Shown in pieces: positions 56,278 through 63,999 of a stretch of DNA of 64,000 nucleotides. The position numbers and the translations under genes are program-made. The notes beneath the pieces are model-generated. The model saw nothing but the letters and a program-made list of their open reading frames with translations, did no database searches and had not been told where the DNA came from. The stretch is from Desulfobacteraceae bacterium. Its GTDB lineage: Bacteria > Desulfobacterota > Desulfobacteria > Desulfobacterales > JAABSP01. The stretch lies in NCBI GenBank assembly GCA_011390345.1, contig JAABSP010000010.1, positions 18,879-82,878 of the forward strand, given 5' to 3'. Numbering within the stretch: the first letter of the stretch is position 1; each line of letters starts with the position of its first letter.

Positions 56278-56364
56278 GCCGAAGTGGTGGAAATTGGTAG
56301 ACACGCTATCTTGAGGGGGTAGTGGGCTACGCCCGTGCCGGTTCAAGTCCGGCCTTCGGCACCA
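56278..56364 (+). tRNA. tRNA-Leu (anticodon GAG)
   Basis: 87-nt class II tRNA with encoded CCA. Acceptor arms GCCGAAG (56278) and CTTCGGC (to 56360) pair perfectly. The D-arm has 'GGTGGAAATTGGTAGACAC'. The anticodon stem CTATC/GGTAG encloses TTGAGGG, giving GAG for CUC/CUU codons. The variable arm is long and the T-loop reads GGTTCAAGTCC. Confidence 0.97.
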
Positions 56365-56374
56365 CCGATTTAAT

Positions 56375-56405
56375 AAAGGCGTAATCCTAAAGGGTTACGC
56401 CTTTT
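56375..56405 (+). terminator. Terminator after tRNA-Leu
   Basis: Perfect 10-bp arms AAAGGCGTAA (56375-56384) and TTACGCCTTT (56395-56404), followed by T's. It ends the secG-tRNA transcript 11 bases after the tRNA. Confidence 0.88.
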
Positions 56406-57089
56406 GCATTTGGGTAGTTGCGTATAGGGTGCGGTTTGTTTGCGGTTCAACATGCCAGTCATCCGGGAGATTGACCTCAGACTGATCCGCCCGCCTGTCG
56501 GATTTACCCCCCGGAGTTGTCCCCACTTTCGGGCTTGATCATAAGTTCGGCCACCTGACCAATCCTACAGCTTCGGGTGTTCCTATCGCCTTGATCTGTA
56601 GAAAGGGGGCAATCGGAGACTAGCCGATGTTATGATCAAGCCCCCACTTTCAAACCGCCCTCCCCTTTCTGCCGTATTTCAAGTCGGCGCTGACACAACC
56701 CTTCCCCGCTCTTGATCCCCTCCTTTTTTCCATTTCCCTGCAAGGACGCTCGTGACAGGTCTGTATGATCAAGCATCTTTTTGAGCCCGTTGGCAGGATA
56801 GTTCCTGCACCACCGCCCGGAAATACGTTCGACTTCTGCTTTCACCGGAAATAAACAACGCCTGCATAGTGGGGGTTTAAGGCATCGCCAAGGGAAGGGA
56901 AGGAGGTGCGTCTGGACGGTCCCGCAGGGGCTCTAAGCTATTTGCGGAGGTCCAACAAACTCAAAATGAATTTGGTTTTTCTCCTTCTCATTCGCTTTTT
57001 CTCTGTGGGGACTGTTCTTTGGAGATCGTGCTGAACTTTCGGTGCATTTTGCCGAAGGAGACGTTCGAGGTTTTCTGCAGATAAAAAAA
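56406..57089. other. Gene-poor stretch after tRNA-Leu
   Basis: About 680 bases without a gene I can support. It contains a 113-bp MITE-like element at 56531-56643. A minus-strand frame of 69 codons (56636-56845) stops inside that element's terminal repeat. A second 11-base copy of the element's end, TATGATCAAGC, stands at 56764-56774. The location next to a tRNA and before an AT-richer cluster suggests past insertions or deletions. Confidence 0.5.
56531..56643. mobile_element. MITE-like element with terminal inverted repeats and target duplication
   Basis: Left end GGGCTTGATCATAA-GT-TCGGC (56531-56551) and right end GCCGA-TG-TTATGATCAAGCCC (56623-56643) are inverted repeats matching at 19 of 21 positions. 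Directly outside both ends stands the same 8-mer, CCACTTTC (56523-56530 and 56644-56651), the mark of a transposition target duplication. The interior of 71 bases has no coding capacity but holds a CTACAG/CTGTAG hairpin. Eight-base duplications and ends starting with GG occur in IS families such as ISL3 and IS1595, so such a transposase may have moved it in trans. Confidence 0.75.
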
Positions 57090-57127
57090 AGGGGGAAGCC
57101 CAGATTTAAGCGGCCTCCCCCTGTTTT
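57090..57127 (-). terminator. Terminator of the large cohesin/PKD protein gene
   Basis: Arms GGGGGAAGCC and GGCCTCCCCC (one mismatch) with A run on the left and T run on the right. On the minus strand the stem is followed by eight T's. It lies about 55 bases past the stop codon at 57183. Confidence 0.82.
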
Positions 57128-57182
57128 TTCATACACTCAGTGATTTATTTGATAACTGAGCTTTAGAACAACATCTTACAAC

Positions 57183-60100
57183 TTACCGCTTTCTTCCTGC
57201 TGCAATAGCGACCCCTGAAATCAGAAGCAGCAATGCAGGAATCATCCCGCCGAATGATGAAGTACCGGCAAGTGAGGTAACAAAGCAGTTGTCATCACTA
57301 CCACTGTCCACAACCGGTGGGGCTCCAGCCTCGGTTACTTCAATGGTCTTTGAAGCAGAGATCGTACACCCATTCTCCGCCTTAACCGTCAGCGTAACCG
57401 TGAAGTCTCCAGCGGTTTCATAGGTATGGAAAGTGATCATACCGGCGCCTTTGGTTGTGTTGTCACCGAAATCCCACATCAGAGCGCCTGTAGAACCGGT
57501 TGCATCCAGCATGACGGTCAGAGGCTCTTCCCCTTCCATCGGAACGGCTCTGAATGTGGCTACGGCATCACAGTCGCTTACAACTCCAAAACCAGTTGCA
57601 GATACAATGATGACACCATTTTCGATTCCGTCGGCATCGAATGGGCCTCCATCCTTGATCTCAAAGATCGCTGAATTGCCGCCTGCCTGGATGACATCTT
57701 GGACAGGTTCGAAAATTCCGGTTTCTCGATTATAGAGATAGTAAATTGATCCTTCCGGTGCATTCGGGGTGAATGTAGCCTGCACTCGAGCGAATTCACC
57801 CGGGGCAGTCGTCGTCAATTTGAACCCGAAAAGCCCAAGAGGCGTCTGAATATTATCGGGAAAATCAACATCATCCGACTGAACCGCTATGACTTTATTC
57901 ATCTCGGATACATTGTTCACACCCGCCACACTTATGACACCACTTCCCTCTGCCGACTGGATATAAAGGACCAATGGATCGACGGTCGGAGCATCCGGCC
58001 ATTCCTGATCGTCCGGAACACCATCACCATTCTGGTCGATCGGATCGGTGACAACCGTACTGAAAGTGTTGACTGGTGACCATTCAGATACGGAACCGGC
58101 CGCATCTACGAATCTTGCTCTCCAGTAGTATGTCGTATTCGGATCCAATACCAGCCAAGATGGCAATTTCAGGGAGGTGAGATCCTCATCGGAAGTTTCC
58201 TCATGTACAATATCTGCATCATCGAAATTGCCGTTGCTGCTGATCTGCCATTGCGTAAATGCATGAGCATTACCATCTGGATCAGAGTATGGACCTGTCT
58301 GCAGCGTCCCCGTCAATGACACATCTGAGTCACCATTGTTCGGAGAAACCAGCGCCGGCGGGTTGGGTCGATTTTCGATTGGCGACAGCTTGAAAGTAAC
58401 CACAATGGTCATATCTGAAGTGACGGAGGGAATCACATAGGAATTGATTCCTGTCGGTGAAGCGGGCTGTCCGTTTACCGTGATGGTATCAGCGGCATAT
58501 TCCTGTTCGGGAGTAATGGTCAGCGTAAAGGATTCTCCATTCTGCACCTGAGTTTCTCCGGACGGAGCAACCGTTCCGCCAGCACCCTCAACTGATGCAT
58601 TGACCGTATACACCGGTTCGGAAGGAACCGTTACAGTCAGAGGATTCGCATAGGAAGGTTTGAATTCATTTGTTCCGTCATTAAATATGTCGGAGGTAAC
58701 ACCAAAGTCAAATACACCGACTTGCCCTCCTTTCAATGTAACATCCACGATACCAACCGTTGCCGGCCCCTGAACACCATCTGTAGTAAATGCATTGACA
58801 GCGATGGTATTAGTTTCGATATTGGGCTGAATCGCCGGCAGGGATGATCCGGGAGTTCCGACAGCGGATACGATCTCGACCACATTGGGATCATAGATCA
58901 AAGTGAACTCATATACCTTGAGCGTTTCTCCCGCAGGAACTTCGGCATTGAGACGAATGGTCTTCTCTTCATCACTGTTGAGAAGCAGTTGTGTTAAGGC
59001 ACCTTCTCCGGTCGGATCTGTCCAGTAAACAACATTCTGTTCCGGCTCCGGCTTGGTCGGGTTAACCGTAACGCTGTGGGTATCAACACAGTTATCAACA
59101 GATGGATCGGTGGCCGTCAATGTAATGGTATAGGTTCCTGGGGCGGCGTAGGTATGGGTCAGTTCTGTACCGGTCTGGTTGTCTCCATAGTCGAAGGAGA
59201 GTGTTCCAAAGGAACCTGTGGTATCGAGAGTAACCTTCAGTCCCTCGACCTGTGCGGTAAAAATGGCTTCAGCGCTGCAAACAGGAGTTGGGGGGATATA
59301 AGGTTCTTCTGTAACCGTAACCGGTTTCGGTGTTGATGAAACTATACAGTTTTTGTCGGGATTTTCCACTGTCAAGACAACATCGTAGGTAGCGCCAGCA
59401 TTGTAAGTATGACTTACTGTCGGGTTGCTTGCAGATGCAGCGTCCGATGTCGCGTTATCGCCGAAATCAAATGTGTAGTTCAATCCTGCAACAGGATTGG
59501 TGATTGTAAATGTTGCAGTCAAATAAGTTGTGGCGACTGTAAATGATGTATCCGCGCATTCGAATGCACTGATATTCAGGGGGATCATTGTGGGCGGATT
59601 TGCAAAATTTTCAAGATTTCCGTAGGAGACCTCACCCGCTGTCGGATCAATGGTAAGGGAGGAGGGACCGCCTGCTGTTGTGCCTTGAAAGGTGACTTTA
59701 TACAGGGCTACCGTTGTCCCGGTCGTTCCTCCGGATACGCCGACATTCGTTAAATCTGACCCTGCAGCGGCTTCAGCAAAGCCATTGATCTGAATCTCAC
59801 CGGTTGCAGTGTCGATATTTTCATTGCATTGATCCTGTGTGGCTCCGCAGGGGAATCCATTGTCAAGGTTGAAACTGGTGCTGTCAATGGCGATGATCCC
59901 TTCGGGATAATCAAGATCCAGGCTGAATGCCCGTAGCGTCAGGTCGGCCGGTACTTCTCCCATCAATATCACTGATGCGGTTTCCCCGACACCCACAGAG
60001 AAAGTATCGACTCTTGCGCCGGTTGCTGCATCGGTCCAATAGATCTCGTAATTATCTTCAGCAATGGGTGCAACCTGAAAATCACTGGGAACCTGAACAA

Positions 60101-60635
60101 TCTCTCCTGCGGCCGGAGGATCGCTCAAAAACTGGTTATCTGAGCTTTCTCCATACTTGATGGTATCAGGATCGATCGCCAAATCCACCGTTCCGAGTGC
60201 CGTTCCTGTAAAAGTTACATCAGCAAGGGCAACTGGGGACTCTGTTATGGGTGTCTCTCCCTGCTCGGCGACGTTGTACCCATTGATCGACAAGGTGCTA
60301 TTTGCGATGCTCTTGTTTTCCACATCGAACAGGTTCGTGGGGTCCACCACCACCGAATCTTCGATAATGGTCACATTTGTGGGAATGGTCACATCGAGGC
60401 TGAAGGCCCGAAGCTCATCTCCTGTGGTCGGTATCCCCCCCATCAGGCGAATTGTTTTGGACTCGCCGACGGAGATATTTTCGATGGTTGTCAGCGCCTG
60501 GGTCGGGTTGGAAGGATCGGCCCAATAGATGGTTTGGGCATTGACCGCGCCGGCTGCAAATGAACCGATAAACATTACTGTCAGGCTCAGCAGCAAAAAT
60601 TTTACAATGGAAGATTTCTTCATCCTATTTCCCAT
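57183..60635 (-). CDS. Surface protein with three cohesin-like modules, PKD domains and a C-terminal anchor signal
   Basis: 1150 residues; the ATG at 60635 was chosen because GGAGGT stands 10 bases upstream of it, inside the longer frame. After a signal peptide ending 'GAVNAQ' come cohesin-like modules at about 35-180, 195-350 and 530-670. Each opens with 'YW[TA]D' and carries '[TS][IV]x[RL]' and 'VP...LR/KxF/Y'. Two PKD domains (about 360-440 and 452-525, 'FDFGDN', 'FDYGDNQTG') lie between modules 2 and 3. Then follow an InlB-type repeat, an FN3-like region, a calcium loop 'DQNGDGVPDDQE', a choice-of-anchor-like domain and a third PKD ('WDFGDNTTKG'). The end is a conserved Cys motif 'DNCFVTSLAG', a hydrophobic helix and 'RKR', typical of a sorting signal. 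Confidence 0.8.
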   Translation of the reverse strand: MGNRMKKSSIVKFLLLSLTVMFIGSFAAGAVNAQTIYWADPSNPTQALTTIENISVGESKTIRLMGGIPTTGDELRAFSLDVTIPTNVTIIEDSVVVDPTNLFDVENKSIANSTLSINGYNVAEQGETPITESPVALADVTFTGTALGTVDLAIDPDTIKYGESSDNQFLSDPPAAGEIVQVPSDFQVAPIAEDNYEIYWTDAATGARVDTFSVGVGETASVILMGEVPADLTLRAFSLDLDYPEGIIAIDSTSFNLDNGFPCGATQDQCNENIDTATGEIQINGFAEAAAGSDLTNVGVSGGTTGTTVALYKVTFQGTTAGGPSSLTIDPTAGEVSYGNLENFANPPTMIPLNISAFECADTSFTVATTYLTATFTITNPVAGLNYTFDFGDNATSDAASASNPTVSHTYNAGATYDVVLTVENPDKNCIVSSTPKPVTVTEEPYIPPTPVCSAEAIFTAQVEGLKVTLDTTGSFGTLSFDYGDNQTGTELTHTYAAPGTYTITLTATDPSVDNCVDTHSVTVNPTKPEPEQNVVYWTDPTGEGALTQLLLNSDEEKTIRLNAEVPAGETLKVYEFTLIYDPNVVEIVSAVGTPGSSLPAIQPNIETNTIAVNAFTTDGVQGPATVGIVDVTLKGGQVGVFDFGVTSDIFNDGTNEFKPSYANPLTVTVPSEPVYTVNASVEGAGGTVAPSGETQVQNGESFTLTITPEQEYAADTITVNGQPASPTGINSYVIPSVTSDMTIVVTFKLSPIENRPNPPALVSPNNGDSDVSLTGTLQTGPYSDPDGNAHAFTQWQISSNGNFDDADIVHEETSDEDLTSLKLPSWLVLDPNTTYYWRARFVDAAGSVSEWSPVNTFSTVVTDPIDQNGDGVPDDQEWPDAPTVDPLVLYIQSAEGSGVISVAGVNNVSEMNKVIAVQSDDVDFPDNIQTPLGLFGFKLTTTAPGEFARVQATFTPNAPEGSIYYLYNRETGIFEPVQDVIQAGGNSAIFEIKDGGPFDADGIENGVIIVSATGFGVVSDCDAVATFRAVPMEGEEPLTVMLDATGSTGALMWDFGDNTTKGAGMITFHTYETAGDFTVTLTVKAENGCTISASKTIEVTEAGAPPVVDSGSDDNCFVTSLAGTSSFGGMIPALLLLISGVAIAAGRKR

Positions 60636-60692
60636 TTTTTTAATTACCTCCATTCCTTATTCTTGCCAATTGATCGTCAATTCGATTTAAAA

Positions 60693-60737
60693 GAAAGCCC
60701 CGCAAGACCTCATCCCCGAGGTTTACGGGGCTTCTTT
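60693..60737 (-). terminator. Terminator after the 178-residue module gene
   Basis: Imperfect arms AGCCCCG(C)AAGACCT and AGGTTTACGGGGCT with A and T runs outside. On the minus strand it ends transcription of the small cohesin-like gene, so the large protein at 57-60.6 kb probably has its own promoter in the 180 bases between. Confidence 0.75.
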
Positions 60738-60819
60738 TTATGATTTCAAGTCTCTACCGGAAGCCGAAGCTTTTTCAGTAAAGGGTTTAAAAATCATTGC
60801 CCATAGCATGTCGGATGGA

Positions 60820-61356
60820 TTAATTTCCAACGACGACCAAAGGCTCGACTTCGGGTTTAAATTCGTCGGTGCTGCTTGCGCCAAAGCCGGAGAAGAGAAC
60901 CGTCACATAGGAGGTTTCCGGAGAGGCTGCCTTAATCGTTACATCGATCAGAGCAACCGTGATCCCCTGATCGTTTCCTTCGGCATCCTTTTCTCCTTTA
61001 GCGCCTTTAATGTTAAAGCCGTTGACGACGATTTCTCCCTCGATATCGGTGCTGATATTGGCGGGCTTTACAGCAGCGGATGGGGCAGCCGAAACCTTTG
61101 AAATCTCGACTTTATCTTTTTCATAAAAGACCATAAAGCTGTAGGCTTTCAACGTCTTACCCGCAGGGACTTCCGCCATCAGACGAACGACTTGTTCCTG
61201 TCCGACGGCCGCGTTAAGCGATGTCACAGGAGAACCTGTCGTTACATCTGTCCAGTAAGCCGCATTATCGGCTTCTTCGGCACCGGCTGTCATTGCCATC
61301 CCGAAAAGCATCAGGATGGAAAGTATGCCGATCAGGCTTGTTTTTATTTTTATCAT
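60820..61356 (-). CDS. Free-standing secreted cohesin-like module
   Basis: 178 residues. A signal peptide ('LIGILSILMLFGMAMTAGAEE') is followed by a single module, 'AAYWTDVTTGSPVTSL...VVRLMAEVPAGKTLKAYSF', and 'KVEISKVSAAPS'. It ends 'TDEFKPEVEPLVVVGN'. The module is the same type as the third one of the 1150-residue protein ('VVYWTDPTG', 'KTIRLNAEVPAGETLKVYEF', 'TNEFKPSYANPLTV'). No dockerin, anchor or catalytic motif is present. It may be a soluble partner or competitor of the anchored protein. Confidence 0.75.
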   Translation of the reverse strand: MIKIKTSLIGILSILMLFGMAMTAGAEEADNAAYWTDVTTGSPVTSLNAAVGQEQVVRLMAEVPAGKTLKAYSFMVFYEKDKVEISKVSAAPSAAVKPANISTDIEGEIVVNGFNIKGAKGEKDAEGNDQGITVALIDVTIKAASPETSYVTVLFSGFGASSTDEFKPEVEPLVVVGN

Positions 61357-61398
61357 TGTTAGACCTCCTTGATTCTTTATTTTACTTCATCAAGTGGA

Positions 61399-62640
61399 TT
61401 ATTGGGTGCAGAGCGTCAGATCATTGACAGTTTTTCCATCAATTCCGACATCATGCTCTGCGATTGCCAGAGCGTCGTTTGTATTGACTGGTCTTTCCGT
61501 TGTGTTACCGGTGCAGGAGACATCCGAAACGCTCAGATTAATCTGAGTATCATCAATAACTCCAGCGGCATAAAGGGCAACCGTCAGCGCATCGAAAATA
61601 TCTACCGTTCCGCTTTCATCAGCGTCGCCAACCGGGAAAGTTGATACATAAGAAAATGATGTTCCTTCAAGTGGGACTTGGTTACCTCCCTTTTCTACTA
61701 TTATACTAAATGGTCCTTCTTTACCGGAAAGGTCAGGAACCGTTGCCACCAGTGTGTTTGAATCTGTATATTCTACGCTGGTTGCTGCTGTTGTTGTTTC
61801 ATCTTTAGCAGCAAATAGAACATTGGTTGTATCATCGAATCCGGAGCCAGAAACCGTAATCTCTGCTCCTTCAGTAGCAGATGTATCGCTGATACTATTA
61901 ACAGCAAATGTTTCAGCCACAAAATTGGCAGCAAGTTCCATACCATCTACAGTGGGAGTAACCGTTATCCTTTCTGTCGTAGCATAATCGCTACCATCTG
62001 CCTTGGTCCATTTGGAAAAATCATACATATTGTCTGCGACAGCAGTAACAGATTTAGTTGTATTGCCAGCATCTACTGTATATTGAAATGTGTTATTAGT
62101 TTGGCCTTCGCTGGTAAGGGTTCCGCCAGCTCCGGCTTCGAAGGTTACAGTATATTGCTCTGTTCCGCCTCCGATTGGAACGGTCTTATTAGTAATTGTT
62201 CCTGTTGCAGTAGTTGGTGGAAATCCAACGCTAACATATGACTCTGTTTCATCAACAGTAAAACTTGTATCCCCTTCACTTGTTTTTGATTGAAGTGAAA
62301 TTGTAGCAAACACTGGTTCATTATCAGGAGTAAATCCGTTTGCATCAGCATAAGATACTGCCAAACTTCCATCGGTATTTACCTTAGTCATATCCGAAGA
62401 AGCCGAAGCACCAGTTCTAGCTGTAACAGAGGTAACCTCAACCATGGATGGTTCAAAACCGACTACGATTTTAGAAGCTTTAACATTATCTGTTCCAGAA
62501 AAGTTAATGGTTATATTAAAAGAGGTTTCTAAGGCAACGCTGTCATCCCCTTGCAAAGCCACATCAACTGCAGCAACCGCATTTGTTCCAATGAGTACTA
62601 TCATAAAAGATGCCAAAATCAAAAGTTTAATTGCTCGCAT
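61399..62640 (-). CDS. Secreted cohesin-like / IPT-TIG / dockerin protein
   Basis: 413 residues. A signal peptide ends near 'GTNAVAA'. Residues about 25-150 resemble a cohesin ('SFNITINFSGTDNVKASKIVVGFEPSMVEVTSV' region). Next are an InlB-like repeat ('VTFEAGAGGTLTSEGQ...FSKWTKADG') and an IPT/TIG domain ('ISDTSATEGAEITVSGSGFDDTTNVLF'). The C-terminus is dockerin-like: 'VGDADESGTVDIFDALTVALYAAGV' has the canonical calcium loop, and a second, degenerate loop starts 'SDVSCTGNTTERPVNTNDAL'. The DNA is visibly AT-richer than the housekeeping genes to the left. Confidence 0.75.
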   Translation of the reverse strand: MRAIKLLILASFMIVLIGTNAVAAVDVALQGDDSVALETSFNITINFSGTDNVKASKIVVGFEPSMVEVTSVTARTGASASSDMTKVNTDGSLAVSYADANGFTPDNEPVFATISLQSKTSEGDTSFTVDETESYVSVGFPPTTATGTITNKTVPIGGGTEQYTVTFEAGAGGTLTSEGQTNNTFQYTVDAGNTTKSVTAVADNMYDFSKWTKADGSDYATTERITVTPTVDGMELAANFVAETFAVNSISDTSATEGAEITVSGSGFDDTTNVLFAAKDETTTAATSVEYTDSNTLVATVPDLSGKEGPFSIIVEKGGNQVPLEGTSFSYVSTFPVGDADESGTVDIFDALTVALYAAGVIDDTQINLSVSDVSCTGNTTERPVNTNDALAIAEHDVGIDGKTVNDLTLCTQ

Positions 62641-62685
62641 ATTTACCTCCTCACGAAATTTGTTGGGATTATTATAAACGACTAT

Positions 62686-63585
62686 TTATTTACAAGTTGG
62701 GAATTCGGCAATATTTCCAACATCAAATTGCAAAATATACAAGGCATCTATAGCATTAGGCGGTTCGCCGGAACAATCCATATCTGCAGGTGCTAGCAAT
62801 TGGTCTTCTCCAATATTACCTACATCAAACTGCAATATATAGAGTGCATCTATAGCATTAGGCGGTCCGCCGCTACCATCAACATCTCCTCTTTCAAAGG
62901 CACTTGCAGCGGTAGCAGTTATTGTAGTAGCTAATTCAGGAAAAGTGGCAGAAATTGGATAAAAATCATCATCCGTGTTATTAGGATCATTCCAAGCCGG
63001 ATTCACACCCGTCAGCGGAGGAACTTCAACAGGTTGATCCGGATTATTCTCGTCATACCAACCTGCATCCTGATTCAAAATCTCCGACCTCATCAAAGTA
63101 AAATCGGCTGTCGCTCCGGCCTCAGTTCCCTCTACAAACTGAAATTTGACAGTAAATAGCGTCTGAGACCCTTCATATACAGGTGCAGCACCAGTAGTAG
63201 GATCTACATAGGCACCACTCAAGAGAACTTTTCCACCTAAATCATTTCCAATAATGGGATAGATTTGTTCAGGTGTACCTGGGGTTTCTCTATCATCATT
63301 AACTTGCTCATGGAATATATCAGTAGTTGCGAAATTATCCAACGTGTCGAATTCTCCAGGCCCGCCGACCACTAAAACAACACTGCTGTCATATTGGATC
63401 GTTAAAGCGGCACCTCCAAGATTTGCGGGATCATCAATTGTAACTGCCATTGTGAAAGTGTTGCCAAGAGGAATTTCAGTCGATGATGGTTCGAGACTAA
63501 GTGTTGCAGCCCCTGCCACAGAAGCCAACCCTGCAATCAGCAAAGTCGGAAGCAAAACAGTAATAAAAAAATTCTTTCTTTTCAT
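62686..63585 (-). CDS. Secreted cohesin-domain protein with a paired dockerin
   Basis: 299 residues. The signal peptide 'FFITVLLPTLLIAGLASVAGA' is followed by a cohesin-like domain (about 28-205). It contains 'LSLEPSSTEIPLGNTFTMAVTI', cited here as 'STEIPLGNTFTMAV', then 'GGAALTIQYDSSVV' and 'LFTVKFQFVEGTEAG'. The end holds two near-identical calcium loops, 'GDVDGSGGPPNAIDALYIL' and 'ADMDCSGEPPNAIDALYIL', each followed by 'QFDVGNI'. The loops are one residue longer than the classic dockerin loop. A protein carrying both cohesin and dockerin could polymerise or link others. Confidence 0.78.
   Translation of the reverse strand: MKRKNFFITVLLPTLLIAGLASVAGAATLSLEPSSTEIPLGNTFTMAVTIDDPANLGGAALTIQYDSSVVLVVGGPGEFDTLDNFATTDIFHEQVNDDRETPGTPEQIYPIIGNDLGGKVLLSGAYVDPTTGAAPVYEGSQTLFTVKFQFVEGTEAGATADFTLMRSEILNQDAGWYDENNPDQPVEVPPLTGVNPAWNDPNNTDDDFYPISATFPELATTITATAASAFERGDVDGSGGPPNAIDALYILQFDVGNIGEDQLLAPADMDCSGEPPNAIDALYILQFDVGNIAEFPTCK
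62712..62871. repeat. Duplicated dockerin coding unit
   Basis: Bases 62712-62769 and 62814-62871 are about 58-bp copies, roughly 102 bases apart, differing at some nine positions. They encode the two dockerin calcium loops. DNA-level similarity this high indicates a young duplication. Confidence 0.7.
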
Positions 63586-63675
63586 GATAGTCCTCCAAAA
63601 TATGTTTTATATACAAACCATGGCCTTACCAGCCAATAGTTGCAGAAATACGTTTTTTAATAAAATGAGAAGTGA

Positions 63676-63999
63676 TTAAGAGATATGTAATTTGCGCGGA
63701 GGCGGCGTATCCAACTCCATCAAAAAAGACGAATACACCATTTGATTCCAAACAGGCAGGTAATCCCTGAAAAAACAATCCAGCAGACAAAACCCATCCG
63801 CCATCACACAGGGAAAATCGGCAGAGATCGTTGAAGACAGACGCATCGGCTTTTCAGCCTTGATCACCGTCTTCAACCCCGCCGTGACATACAGTGAGGA
63901 AAGAAGTTTCCGAAGATCGCCCTCGAGATGGACATCCGTCTGAGCAGCATCCGTAAAAGCTTGAACCAACAGGATATTATCCCGAAGATCAACCTCGTT
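63676..63999 (-). CDS. Partial gene of unknown function, 5' end outside the window
   Basis: An open frame of 107 codons plus stop continues to the right edge; the TTG near 63969 is unlikely to be its start. Residues such as 'LEGDLRKLLSSLYVTAGLK', 'MADGFCLLDCFFRDYLP' and 'ELDTPPPRKLHIS' are not recognised. There is no membrane helix or secretion signal in the visible part. It shares strand with the cohesin/dockerin genes, 90 bases upstream of them. Confidence 0.45.
   Translation of the reverse strand, partial: NEVDLRDNILLVQAFTDAAQTDVHLEGDLRKLLSSLYVTAGLKTVIKAEKPMRLSSTISADFPCVMADGFCLLDCFFRDYLPVWNQMVYSSFLMELDTPPPRKLHIS

Noticed and set aside
56278..56364. tRNA-Leu as an integration site with an attachment repeat downstream
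   Set aside because: No copy of the tRNA 3' end was found further right and no integrase gene is present.
56636..56845. 69-codon minus-strand frame near the MITE-like element
   Set aside because: Starts with GTG, no ribosome-binding site, no family recognised, and the frame stays open upstream without a gene-like pattern; kept only as a note in the intergenic entry.
56933..57136. 67-codon minus-strand frame before the cohesin/PKD gene
   Set aside because: It begins inside a terminator stem and has no recognisable feature.
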